DNA of 64,000 nt, from NCBI GenBank assembly GCA_963796155.1, contig CAWCKT010000027.1, forward strand, positions 1-64,000, read 5' to 3'. Numbering within the stretch: position 1 is the stretch's first letter; each line of letters starts with the position of its first letter. Both the position numbers and the translations under genes were made by a program. Source of the stretch: AP-15 sp963796155. Its GTDB lineage: Bacteria > Pseudomonadota > Alphaproteobacteria > ATCC43930 > CGMCC-115725. Positions 16,906 through 25,620 of the stretch are shown piece by piece. Under the pieces are notes generated by a model. That model was not told where the DNA came from. It saw nothing but the letters and a program-made list of their open reading frames with translations, and made no database searches.

Positions 16906-17400
16906 GTGATCCTGGTCGGCATCGGGGGTAATCTCGCAAGTGCACGCTTCGGTCCACCACGCGATACGCTCGCGGCCGGGTTGGCTGCGCTCGAAGCAGA
17001 GGGGATCCAGGTTGCGGCCCGGTCTGCATGGTATCGAACCGAGCCAGTCCCTCGTTCGGGTCAGCCGTGGTTCGTTAATGCGGTCGCGTCGTTGGCGACG
17101 GATCTTGACGCGCCTGAGCTGCTCGCGACGCTGCAAGCGGTCGAGACGCGGTTCGGCCGCATTCGCGGCAAAGCTAACGCCGCGCGCACGCTCGATCTCG
17201 ATCTCCTCGATTGCCGGGGTCAGGTGACCGAGACTGCCTCGCTTGTGCTACCGCACCCGCGGCTCCATCTCCGTCAATTCGTGCTCGTGCCACTCGCCGA
17301 AATCGCGCCGGACTGGCGCCACCCGCTGTTAGGGTTGACCGCGGAGCAGTTGCTTACCGGGCTCGCTGCGGAACAGCCGATCGAGCGGTTGCCAGGCTGA
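16906..17400 (+). CDS. folK: 2-amino-4-hydroxy-6-hydroxymethyldihydropteridine pyrophosphokinase
   Basis: Transfers pyrophosphate from ATP to the pterin in folate synthesis. 164 residues, starting at GTG (ILVGIGGNLASARFGPPRDTL). Typical HPPK strings follow: SAWYRTEPVP, QPWFVNAVASL, FGRIRGKANAARTLDLDLL (the R-x8-TLDLDLL metal and pterin site) and LPHPRLHLRQFVLVPLAEIAP. It is divergent from the NYN gene with about 90 bases between the starts. Confidence 0.95.
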   Translation: MILVGIGGNLASARFGPPRDTLAAGLAALEAEGIQVAARSAWYRTEPVPRSGQPWFVNAVASLATDLDAPELLATLQAVETRFGRIRGKANAARTLDLDLLDCRGQVTETASLVLPHPRLHLRQFVLVPLAEIAPDWRHPLLGLTAEQLLTGLAAEQPIERLPG

Positions 17401-17478
17401 TCTGATATCGGTCGGGTAGATTGCCCTCGCTCCACCACACCGATATAAACGGTGCAGCTGTTTCGCGGGTTTGATGCG

Positions 17479-18135
17479 ATGACCGGGTTCGAGGCGGCCC
17501 GCGCCCACATGATCGAGAGCCAGCTCCGGCCCAACAAGGTCACGGACAAACGGGTGCTCTGCGCCTTCAGCGGGATCCGCCGCGAGCTCTTCGTGCCCGA
17601 GCCGCTTCGGGTGGTCGCCTACATCGACGAGGATTTGCCGCTCGGCAGAAACCGCTATCTGATGGAGCCAATGGTCGCGGCTCGCCTGCTGCAGGCAGCG
17701 ATGCTCGAACCCACCGATAAGGCGCTTATCGTCGGCGCCGGTACGGGGTATGAAGCGGCCCTCGCCGCCGCTCTGGCGCGCAGCGTTGTCGCCCTCGAAG
17801 AGGATTCTGACCTCGCCAGGCGCGCGCACGCAGCCCTTGTCGAGCATTCAATCGCCTTGGTCAACCTCGTCGAGGGGCCACTTCCGCAGGGCCATCAGCC
17901 GCGCGCCCCTTACGATGTGATCCTCTTCTGCGGAGCAGTTGCCGAAGTGCCGTCGGAGATCGATTCTCAGCTCGCTGAGGGGGGGCGCCTGCTGGCCGTC
18001 GTCAAACCGGCGGGCGGCATCGGGCGTGCCACTCTGACGATGCGGATCGGTGGCGTTCCAGCGCGGCGCGTTCTTTTCGACGCCGCTACTCCGCTGCTTC
18101 CGGGCTTCCCGGCGAAGCCTGCCTTTGTGTTCTGA
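17479..18135 (+). CDS. Protein-L-isoaspartate O-methyltransferase-like protein
   Basis: 218-residue class I methyltransferase of the PCMT family. The sequence MIESQLRPNKVTDKRVL, the SAM motif ALIVGAGTGYEAALAAAL and the later GGRLLAVV match the alphaproteobacterial PCMT-like proteins that usually precede a TolC gene. Motif I has GAGTGYEA rather than the standard GTGSGYxA, so catalytic activity on isoaspartate is likely but not certain. It sits immediately upstream of the TolC-type gene, a conserved pairing. Confidence 0.85.
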   Translation: MTGFEAARAHMIESQLRPNKVTDKRVLCAFSGIRRELFVPEPLRVVAYIDEDLPLGRNRYLMEPMVAARLLQAAMLEPTDKALIVGAGTGYEAALAAALARSVVALEEDSDLARRAHAALVEHSIALVNLVEGPLPQGHQPRAPYDVILFCGAVAEVPSEIDSQLAEGGRLLAVVKPAGGIGRATLTMRIGGVPARRVLFDAATPLLPGFPAKPAFVF

Positions 18136-18147
18136 GAGCTCGTGCAG

Positions 18148-19632
18148 ATGTTCACAGCCGCTACCGCCCTGATATGTGAAGCTGACCGAGCCGCGGCGGC
18201 TGGGCGTGCCCGAGCCGATCCTCGGTTCTCCTCACGGCGGCCAAATTTGGCTCTCCTAGCGCTCGCCGGCCTGTTCGCCCTGTCGGCTCCGGCCGCGCTG
18301 CAGGCGCAGACCCTGACCCAGGCGCTCGCCGATGCTTACAACACCAATCCGCAGATCCTCGCGCAACGCGCCTTGTTACGCGCGACCGACGAGCAAGTGC
18401 CGCAGGCACTGGCGAATTGGCGCCCGACGGTCAATTTCACCGGGCAGATGGGAGGCACGCGAAGCTCTTTCGTGACCCCGAGCTCAAATGTCGTCACACC
18501 TGGCGGGCTTGCCGCCTATTCGACCTTTTATTCGAACAGCCTCAATCTCCAGGCAACCCAGCAGATCTACTCCGGCGGTCGGACCGCAGCGCAGACCAGT
18601 CAGGCGATCAACCTTGTAGAATCAGCACGGGCGCAGACCTTGGCGGTCGAGACCACGGTATTCCAGGCTGTCGCCATGGCCTATCTCGACGTCGTGCGCG
18701 ACCAGGCCCTCTTGGAGGTCAACCGCAACAACGTCGAGGTCTTGCGCAAGCAGTTGGAGGCGACCCAGGATCGATTTCGGGTCGGCGAAGTGACCCGCAC
18801 CGATGTCGCACAGGCCGAGGCCTCCCTCGCTCAAGCCGTTGGCCAACTGGTGACGGCCCAAGGCAATCTCGAGATAAGCCGGGCAGAATATGTACGTGCT
18901 GTTGGCCACCCGCCGGGCACGCTGATGCTGCCGCGGGACCGCCCGACGCTGCCCGCGACGGGCGAAGAAGCCGCGAGCCTCGCCGCTAACAATAATTTCA
19001 GCGTCATCTCGGCAAATTTTGCCGAACTTGCCGCTCGCGACAACATCGACTTCGTGCGTGGACAGTTATTACCGCAGATCTCGATCGTCGGCGGACTCAA
19101 CCGCTCCTTTGCTCCCAACATCACGTTGAAAAGTTCCCTAGAAAAGTCGGCCTCGATCATGGCACAAATGACGATGCCGCTCTACGAAGGTGGTGCGATC
19201 TATTCGCAGACGCGGCAAGCTGAACAGACGGTCGGGCAGCGCCGCAGCCAGGTCGATGATGCCCGCCGGGCAGCGGTGCAGCTGGCTACCCAGAGCTGGT
19301 CGACCTTGCAGGCGGCGCGGGCAAGCATCTCGTCCTTCGCTTCGGCCGTTCGCGCAGCGCAAATCGCCCTCGAGGGCACCCAACAAGAGGCGCTGGTTGG
19401 CACCCGTACCGTGCTCGACGTTCTGATCCAAAATCAGACGCTGCTGACGACCCAATCCCAGCTCGTCACCGCCGAACATGATGCGGCACTTGCCGAGTAC
19501 AACGTGGCCGCGGCGACCGGCCGGCTGATCGCGCCCGAACTCAAACTGCCGGTGAAGCTCTATGACATGGAGCAGCACTACAAGCAGGTGAAGGACAAGT
19601 GGATCGGCTTCCGCGGCGGTCTTTCGCAGTGA
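18148..19632 (+). CDS. TolC-family outer membrane channel of type I export/efflux
   Basis: About 494 residues. A long charged N terminus precedes the signal sequence (LALLALAGLFALSAPAALQAQ), so the true start may be later than 18148. Two outer-membrane-efflux repeats follow; the first begins LTQALADAYNTNPQILAQRALLRATDEQVPQA and holds the LQATQQIYSGGRT strand. The second carries MPLYEGGAIYSQTRQA and SFASAVRAAQIALEGTQQEALVGTRTVLDVL. These are typical of TolC homotrimers that cross the outer membrane and periplasm. It follows the PCMT-like gene by 12 bases. Confidence 0.93.
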   Translation: MFTAATALICEADRAAAAGRARADPRFSSRRPNLALLALAGLFALSAPAALQAQTLTQALADAYNTNPQILAQRALLRATDEQVPQALANWRPTVNFTGQMGGTRSSFVTPSSNVVTPGGLAAYSTFYSNSLNLQATQQIYSGGRTAAQTSQAINLVESARAQTLAVETTVFQAVAMAYLDVVRDQALLEVNRNNVEVLRKQLEATQDRFRVGEVTRTDVAQAEASLAQAVGQLVTAQGNLEISRAEYVRAVGHPPGTLMLPRDRPTLPATGEEAASLAANNNFSVISANFAELAARDNIDFVRGQLLPQISIVGGLNRSFAPNITLKSSLEKSASIMAQMTMPLYEGGAIYSQTRQAEQTVGQRRSQVDDARRAAVQLATQSWSTLQAARASISSFASAVRAAQIALEGTQQEALVGTRTVLDVLIQNQTLLTTQSQLVTAEHDAALAEYNVAAATGRLIAPELKLPVKLYDMEQHYKQVKDKWIGFRGGLSQ

Positions 19633-19718
19633 TTCACTCGCACTCTTTGGTCCCGGTAGCAAAGTCCGATCGCGATACCCAAGTTTGATGACATTTCCCG
19701 ACATACCGGTCGCCTCGG

Positions 19719-20312
19719 ATGCCTGACGCAAAATCCCATTCGGAACCCTCGATGGAGGAGATAATCGCCTCGATCAGCCGCATTATCGCTGAGGACAAGC
19801 ACCCCGGCGAGAAGCGCGCAGAGGAGACGCGGGCGGGAGGACCAGTCCGCTCCTCCGCGGCGGAGGAGAGCGACATCCTCGAGTTGACCCAGGCGGTCAA
19901 CGAGGATGGTTCCGTGCGCCGGGTACCGCCGCGGACCGGGGGTGAGGCCGGTCCACCGGCTGTGCTCGCGGCGGCTACTGGTTCCTCTGCGACTGACCCG
20001 ACCGCACCTATCGAGCCACGCGTCGACGCTGCGATCGAGCCGCAACTCGACGCTGGTCGCGAACGCATCGTCTCGGCCGCCGCATCGGGAGCTGCGGCTG
20101 CCGCCTTCGCCCAGCTCGGCGCGCTGCCTCGCGATCGCCGCCGTGAGGGAGAACCGCCGCAAGGTGGTGCCGAGCGAACGCTGGAGGACATCGTGCGCGA
20201 AATGCTACGTCCGATGTTGCAATCGTGGCTCGACGAACATCTTCCCGGTGTCGTCGAGCGGCTGGTTCGCGAAGAGATCGCGCGCGTCGTCGGCGAGGCC
20301 GGGCTGCGCTGA
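19719..20312 (+). CDS. PopZ-like polar organising protein (DUF2497)
   Basis: 197 residues. The N-terminal helix EPSMEEIIASISRIIAEDK and the C-terminal LEDIVREMLRPMLQSWLDEHLPGVVERLVREEIARV flank an acidic, Pro/Ala-rich disordered middle. This is the PopZ plan: an N-terminal partner-binding helix and C-terminal helices for oligomerisation. In Caulobacter, PopZ anchors the chromosome origin and polar proteins. The position just upstream of valS is conserved in alphaproteobacteria. The family call is good; polar function here is inferred. Confidence 0.85.
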   Translation: MPDAKSHSEPSMEEIIASISRIIAEDKHPGEKRAEETRAGGPVRSSAAEESDILELTQAVNEDGSVRRVPPRTGGEAGPPAVLAAATGSSATDPTAPIEPRVDAAIEPQLDAGRERIVSAAASGAAAAAFAQLGALPRDRRREGEPPQGGAERTLEDIVREMLRPMLQSWLDEHLPGVVERLVREEIARVVGEAGLR

Positions 20313-20415
20313 CCGGCGAGAAGCCGACGCCTCCGAGTCATCACGCATCGCCGGCTGGTTCGGTTGGCTCGGGGCGCCCGCCCTGCTTAGCCGCTCAGTC
20401 GAGGACAGTCTAGGA

Positions 20416-23064
20416 ATGCTGGACAAGACCTATCAACCCTCCGCCGTCGAAGAACGCCGCTACGCGCTGTGGGAACGTTCCGGCGGTTTTGCCGCCGATC
20501 CCGACAGCAGCAAGTCGCCCTACACGATCATGATGCCGCCCCCGAACGTGACCGGGATCATGCATGTCGGGCATGCGCTGACTTTCACTTTGCAGGATGT
20601 GCTGGTCCGCTACCAGCGCATGCGGGGTCGCGACGTGTTGTGGCAACCGGGCACCGATCACGCCGGCATCGCTACCGAGATCGTCGTCGGTAATCAGCTT
20701 GCCGAGGAAGGCAGGACAAAGCGCGATCTCGGGCGTGAGGGGTTCGTAGCGCGCGTCTGGGAGTGGAGAGAGCGGTCGGGCGGGACGATCGTCCATCAGT
20801 TGCGCCGGCTCGGCGCCTCGCCTGATTGGCGCCGCGAACGATTTACGATGGACCCGGGGCTCGCGTCCGCGGTGCGGCGGGTCTTTGTCCAGCTCTATCG
20901 CGAAGGTCTCGTCTACCGCGACAAGCGTCTCGTCAACTGGGATCCGGTGATGCACACCGTGATCTCGGATCTCGAGGTCCAAAGCCGCGAGACCAAGGGC
21001 TCGCTGTGGCACATTCGCTACCCGGTGGCGGAGTTTCCAGGCCGGTTCATTATCGTCGCGACGACCCGGCCGGAGACCATGCTGGGCGACACCGGCGTCG
21101 CCGTCCATCCGAACGATCCGCGCTTTGCCGACCTCATCGGCAAATCGGTGCGCCTGCCGCTCGTCGGCAGGCTCATTCCGATCGTTGCGGACGAGCACGC
21201 CGATCCCGAGACCGGGAGTGGCGCGGTCAAGATCACTCCGGCTCATGATTTTGCCGATTTCGAGGTCGGCCGGCGGCATGGCTTGGCGCTGCTCAACATT
21301 TTCGATGAGAACGCCCGGCTCAACGACGCGGTGCCGGTGCCTTATCGCGGCCTCGATCGGTTCGCAGCGCGCGAAAAGGTAGTTGCGGATCTTGCGGCCG
21401 CCGGTCTCCTCGACAAAGTCGAAGATCACACGCTGATGGTCCCTCATCACGACCGGTCGGGCGTGGTGATCGAACCGTGGCTGACAGACCAGTGGTATTG
21501 CGATGCCGGGGTGCTTGCCGCCCCGGCTCTCGCGGCGGTCGAGGACGGGCACACCCGCTTCGTCCCGCGCCAGTGGGAGAGCACCTTTTTCGACTGGATG
21601 CGCAATATCCAGCCCTGGTGCATCTCTCGTCAACTCTGGTGGGGCCACCAGATCCCGGTCTGGTACGGGCCGGATGGGGCGCTCTTCGTTGCCGAGACCG
21701 AGGAGGAAGCGCAGCGCGCGGCAAAGGCGAAATACGGCGAAAGGGTCGCGCTGCGCCGTGACGAGGATGTGCTCGATACCTGGTTCTCCTCGGCGTTGTG
21801 GCCGTTCTCGACGCTCGGCTGGCCGGAAACGACCCGTGAGCTTTCGCGGTATTATCCAACGGACGTCCTCGTCACCGGCTTCGACATCATCTTCTTCTGG
21901 GTTGCGCGGATGATGATGATGGGGCTGCACTTCATGGGCGAGGTACCGTTCCGTACCGTCTACATCCATGCTCTGGTGCGTGACGGCCGCGGCCAGAAGA
22001 TGTCGAAATCGCGCGGCAACATCATCGACCCGCTGGAGCTGATCGACAGCTACGGCTGCGATGCATTGCGCTTTACTCTGGCCGCGCTGGCGGCACCCGG
22101 GCGCGACATCAAGCTCGCGGAGAGCCGGGTCGAAGGGTACCGCAACTTCGTGACCAAGCTCTGGAACGCGGCACGTTATGCGGAGATGAATGGTTGCGCG
22201 CTCGTTGCCGGTTTCGCTCCGGCGCAATGCAGGCTCACCGTCAACCGGTGGATTATCGCAGCCGCCGCTGACTGCGCCGCCCAGGTTACCGCCGCTCTCG
22301 ACGCCTACCGCTTCGACGAGGCCGCGAACCGCCTTTACCAGTTCGTGTGGGGCACTTTCTGTGATTGGTACATCGAATTTACCAAGCCGATACTGCAAGG
22401 CGATGATCCGACCGCGCGGAGCGAAACGCAGGCCACAACCGCCTGGGTCTTGGGCCGCATCGTCCATTTGCTGCATCCGATCATGCCCTTTGTCACCGAG
22501 GAGGTCTGGGAGCACCTCGCCGGCGAGAGTGTGGGCCTGCTGCTGACCGCACCCTGGCCCGAATTTGAACCGGAAATTCACGAGCCTGCGGCTTTGGCCG
22601 AGATGGAATGGGTCGTCCAGGCGATCTCGGCGATCCGCGGGCTCCGCGCCGAGATGGGCGTCCCGCCCGCCGCCCGGGTCCCCCTCCTTATCAAGGACGC
22701 GGAAGCCGTTGTGGCAGAGCGGATCGCGCGCCATCGCGAGCATTTCATGCGTCTAGCTCGAGTCGACCGGTTTGAGCCGGTCGCGACGGTACCCGCGGGC
22801 GGGATCCAGGCGGTGGTCGCCGGTGCCGTCTTGATCCTGCGCCTCGGCGATATTGTCGATCTCGCCCGCGAGAAAGCACGGCTGGGCAAGGAGATCGGCA
22901 GGCTCGATACGGAGTTGGCCAAGATCAGCGCCAAGCTGGCTAACCCCGATTTCCTTGCCAAGGCCAAGCCTGAAATCGTCGAGGAGCAGCGCGAGCGCGA
23001 AGCCGATGCGAGCCGTGATCGCGCCAGGCTGAAGGCGGCATACGATCGTTTGGAGATGGTGTGA
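20416..23064 (+). CDS. valS: Valyl-tRNA synthetase
   Basis: Charges tRNA-Val. 882 residues, normal for bacteria. The HIGH motif reads HVGHA (about residue 50) in PPPNVTGIMHVGHALT, and the KMSKS motif is at about 528 (GQKMSKSRGN). The editing domain has the TTRPETMLGDTGVAVHPND signature. The C-terminal coiled-coil (LGKEIGRLDTELAKISAKLANPDF) is present. ATG 20416 is the start; the open frame extends upstream but has no similarity. A long antisense ORF across this gene is a GC-rich shadow. The end overlaps the next gene by 4 bases (GTGA). Confidence 0.98.
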   Translation: MLDKTYQPSAVEERRYALWERSGGFAADPDSSKSPYTIMMPPPNVTGIMHVGHALTFTLQDVLVRYQRMRGRDVLWQPGTDHAGIATEIVVGNQLAEEGRTKRDLGREGFVARVWEWRERSGGTIVHQLRRLGASPDWRRERFTMDPGLASAVRRVFVQLYREGLVYRDKRLVNWDPVMHTVISDLEVQSRETKGSLWHIRYPVAEFPGRFIIVATTRPETMLGDTGVAVHPNDPRFADLIGKSVRLPLVGRLIPIVADEHADPETGSGAVKITPAHDFADFEVGRRHGLALLNIFDENARLNDAVPVPYRGLDRFAAREKVVADLAAAGLLDKVEDHTLMVPHHDRSGVVIEPWLTDQWYCDAGVLAAPALAAVEDGHTRFVPRQWESTFFDWMRNIQPWCISRQLWWGHQIPVWYGPDGALFVAETEEEAQRAAKAKYGERVALRRDEDVLDTWFSSALWPFSTLGWPETTRELSRYYPTDVLVTGFDIIFFWVARMMMMGLHFMGEVPFRTVYIHALVRDGRGQKMSKSRGNIIDPLELIDSYGCDALRFTLAALAAPGRDIKLAESRVEGYRNFVTKLWNAARYAEMNGCALVAGFAPAQCRLTVNRWIIAAAADCAAQVTAALDAYRFDEAANRLYQFVWGTFCDWYIEFTKPILQGDDPTARSETQATTAWVLGRIVHLLHPIMPFVTEEVWEHLAGESVGLLLTAPWPEFEPEIHEPAALAEMEWVVQAISAIRGLRAEMGVPPAARVPLLIKDAEAVVAERIARHREHFMRLARVDRFEPVATVPAGGIQAVVAGAVLILRLGDIVDLAREKARLGKEIGRLDTELAKISAKLANPDFLAKAKPEIVEEQREREADASRDRARLKAAYDRLEMV

Positions 23065-24101
23065 CCCTTCGCGCGAAGGATCTCGTTCCCGCGGGCCTGG
23101 TCGAGACCAGCCGGCTCGAGGAGATCCGGCGGGTGGCCGAGAAATTCGCCGTTGCGCTGACCGCGGATATTGCAGCCCTGATCGATCCGGCGGACCCGGC
23201 AGACCCGATCGCGGTGCAATTTGTGCCGAGCGCGGCGGAACTCGACGTTGGTCACGAGGAACGCGCCGATCCGATCGGCGACGCGCGCTGGTCGCCGGTC
23301 CCGGGGATCGTCCATCGTTATCCCGACCGGGTGCTGCTGAAGCCAACTTTGCTGTGCCCAGTTTACTGCCGCTTCTGTTTCCGCCGGGAGGCCGTCGGCA
23401 AGAAACCGGCGATGATGAGCCGAGAGGCGCTCGGCCGTGCCTTTGACTACATCCGCGAACGCCATGAGATCTGGGAGGTGATCGTCACCGGCGGGGATCC
23501 CTTTCTTCTCACGCCTCGCCGCCTGGCCGACATCGTGGGCACGCTCGACCAAATCCCGCATCTCGGGGTGATCCGATTCCACACACGCGTTCCGATGGTG
23601 GACTCTCGTAGGATAAATCCAGCGCTGGTCGAGGCTCTGGCGGCGGAAAAGGCGGTCTACGTGGTGGTCCACGCGAACCACCCGCGCGAGCTGAGCCCGC
23701 AAGCGAGGGAGGCGCTGACCCGGCTCAGCCGCGCGGGGATCCCGCTGTTGTCACAGACCGTCCTGCTGCGCGGCATCAACGACGATGCGGCGGTGCTGGA
23801 AGCCTTATTCCGGGGTCTCGTCGCGATGCGGGTCAAGCCCTACTACCTCCACCACGCGGACCTTGCTCGCGGCACCGCGCATTTCCGTACCGGCATCGCG
23901 GCCGGCCAGCATCTCGTTCGCGCGCTCCGCGGCCGCGTCTCCGGGCTGTGCCAGCCAACTTATGTGCTCGATATTCCCGGGGGCTACGGCAAGGTGCCGA
24001 TCGCCCCCTGTGCGATCGCTCCGGCCGCGTCGCCGGGCGGATGGATCGTCGAAGACCCCGCCGGGGCCAAGCACGCCTATCCTGCCGACCCGGAGGGTTG
24101 A
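23061..24101 (+). CDS. Lysine 2,3-aminomutase-family radical SAM protein (EpmB-like)
   Basis: 346 residues, the short form of the KamA family. The radical SAM cluster motif is C99-x3-C103-x2-C106 (CPVYCRFC), followed by FRREAVGKKPAM, VTGGDPFLLTPRRL, RFHTRVPMVDSRRI and HVNHP-like HANHPREL. KamA enzymes need PLP, and short members often act as EpmB, converting lysine to beta-lysine for elongation factor P modification. No efp or epmA lies nearby, so free-lysine or EF-P use cannot be decided. The GTG start overlaps the valS stop (GTGA), implying co-translation. Confidence 0.88.
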   Translation: MTLRAKDLVPAGLVETSRLEEIRRVAEKFAVALTADIAALIDPADPADPIAVQFVPSAAELDVGHEERADPIGDARWSPVPGIVHRYPDRVLLKPTLLCPVYCRFCFRREAVGKKPAMMSREALGRAFDYIRERHEIWEVIVTGGDPFLLTPRRLADIVGTLDQIPHLGVIRFHTRVPMVDSRRINPALVEALAAEKAVYVVVHANHPRELSPQAREALTRLSRAGIPLLSQTVLLRGINDDAAVLEALFRGLVAMRVKPYYLHHADLARGTAHFRTGIAAGQHLVRALRGRVSGLCQPTYVLDIPGGYGKVPIAPCAIAPAASPGGWIVEDPAGAKHAYPADPEG

Positions 24102-24314
24102 GGAGGCGCGGACGAAGCAATCTCCCGCCCGTCTCCGTCATCCGATACGGTCGCGAGCCTGCAACCATGAATTGCATCGATTGTTGCCGATAGCTGCGTC
24201 CGCAGCAAATCTGCAGCGATGATACCCGTATTAGTGTAGCGCCAGCGGCGATCGTCTCGGCCGCGTCGGAGCCGCCGGTCCCGCCCTCCCATGCGCGGCC
24301 CTTGTAGGCACTAG

Positions 24315-25085
24315 TTAAACCGCGAGCTCGCACCAGATCGGGGTGTGGTCCGAGGCGCGATCCTTGGCACGCGGCTTCTTGTCGATGTCGCAGGCCGCGA
24401 TCCTGTCGGCGGCCTGCGGCGACAGCAGCAGATGATCGATGCGCAGTCCTTCGTCGCGGTGCCAGCGCCCGGCCTGATAGTCCCAAAAGGTGTAGCGGTG
24501 CGGCTCGGGATGGAAGACGCGGTATGCGTCGGTCAGCCCGAGATAGACGAGGGCACGGAACCGCGATCGCGCTTCGAGCAGGCACAACGCGTCATCGCGA
24601 AACGCCACGGGATCATAAACATCGTCGTCGGTCGGACAGATGTTGTAATCGCCGGCGAGCACGAACGGGATCTCGCGGCGCAACAGTTCGCGAGTGTAGT
24701 CGACAAGCCGCTCCATCCAGGCGAGTTTGTAGGTGAATTTGTCGGTTCCGACCGGGTTGCCGTTCGGCAAATAGATCGAGGCGATCCGGACGTCGCCAAA
24801 AGACGCCTCGATATAGCGCGGCTGTTCGTCGTCCTCGTTGCCGGGCAGGCCGCAGACGAGCTCCTCGGCGGGACGTTTCGACAATAGCGCCACCCCGTTA
24901 TAGGCACGCTGTCCGATCGTCTCAACCTGGTAGCCGAGCCCCCTGACCTCGAGCATCGGGAAATCGGCCGCCGGACATTTCGTCTCCTGCAGGCACAGCA
25001 CATCGGGCTGGGCGTCCTCGAGAAAAGCGAGCAGATGCGGCAGCCGCGCCTTGACCGAATTGACGTTCCAGCTGGCGATCTTCAC
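24315..25085 (-). CDS. xthA: Exodeoxyribonuclease III
   Basis: AP endonuclease and 3'-5' exonuclease of base excision repair. 256 residues starting from GTG: KIASWNVNSVKARLPHLL, then LCLQETKC (metal Glu), GYQVETIGQRAYNGVALLSK, LAGDYNICP (catalytic Asp and Asn), YTFWDYQAGRWHRDEGLRIDHLL and the final RASDHTPI (catalytic Asp-His). All active-site motifs are intact. It lies 21 bases downstream of erpA on the same strand. Confidence 0.96.
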   Translation of the reverse strand: MKIASWNVNSVKARLPHLLAFLEDAQPDVLCLQETKCPAADFPMLEVRGLGYQVETIGQRAYNGVALLSKRPAEELVCGLPGNEDDEQPRYIEASFGDVRIASIYLPNGNPVGTDKFTYKLAWMERLVDYTRELLRREIPFVLAGDYNICPTDDDVYDPVAFRDDALCLLEARSRFRALVYLGLTDAYRVFHPEPHRYTFWDYQAGRWHRDEGLRIDHLLLSPQAADRIAACDIDKKPRAKDRASDHTPIWCELAV

Positions 25086-25106
25086 GGCTGGGAAAGTGTG
25101 TCGCTG

Positions 25107-25466
25107 TCAGCCGATCGAGAAGGAATTGCCACAGCCGCACGATGAGGCGGCGTTCGGATTGCGGATCTGGAACGAGGCGCCCATCAGATCCTCGACAAAA
25201 TCGACCTCGGCGCCGTTCAACAGGCCGAGCGAGACGTCGTCGACGACCACGGTGACGCCATCCCGCTCGAACAGAAAATCGTCGCCGTTGCGCTGATCGT
25301 CGAAGGTAAAGCCGTATTGAAACCCGGAGCAGCCGCCGCCGGAAACGGCGATCCGCAGAAACGCGTCCTCGACCTGTTCCTGGGCCCTCAACATCGCGAT
25401 GCGCCGTGCGGCACTTTCGGTCAGGACGATCCGGCGCTCTTCGATCTCGCTCGTGCTCTCGGCCAT
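25107..25466 (-). CDS. erpA: Iron-sulfur cluster insertion protein ErpA/IscA type
   Basis: A-type Fe-S carrier of 119 residues. The three conserved cysteines are in GGGCSGFQYGF and the C-terminal CGCGNSFSI. The GASFQIRNPNAASSCGCG string and EDAFLRIAVSGG are typical of ErpA. ATG 25466 is used rather than the TTG three codons earlier. It delivers clusters to apo-proteins; possible clients in this window include the radical SAM enzyme and the uracil-DNA glycosylase. Confidence 0.93.
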   Translation of the reverse strand: MAESTSEIEERRIVLTESAARRIAMLRAQEQVEDAFLRIAVSGGGCSGFQYGFTFDDQRNGDDFLFERDGVTVVVDDVSLGLLNGAEVDFVEDLMGASFQIRNPNAASSCGCGNSFSIG

Positions 25467-25620
25467 CTCGTGCAACGCTCCCGGCTCAGCATATCACCAG
25501 CCTATTTAGGCATGCGCCGGCACCTGGTCAAATGCCGCCCACCCTCCTGCCTCACGGGCCTAGGGCTGGGGTCAGGGGCGGGTTGTGTTAGACTGCGTCC
25601 CCGGAAGCGGGAGACGAACG

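Noticed and set aside
20410..22743. 777-codon open frame antisense to valS
   Set aside because: The sense strand encodes a full ValRS with all motifs. The antisense frame is open only because of G+C-rich codon bias, and its translation is low-complexity with no family motifs.
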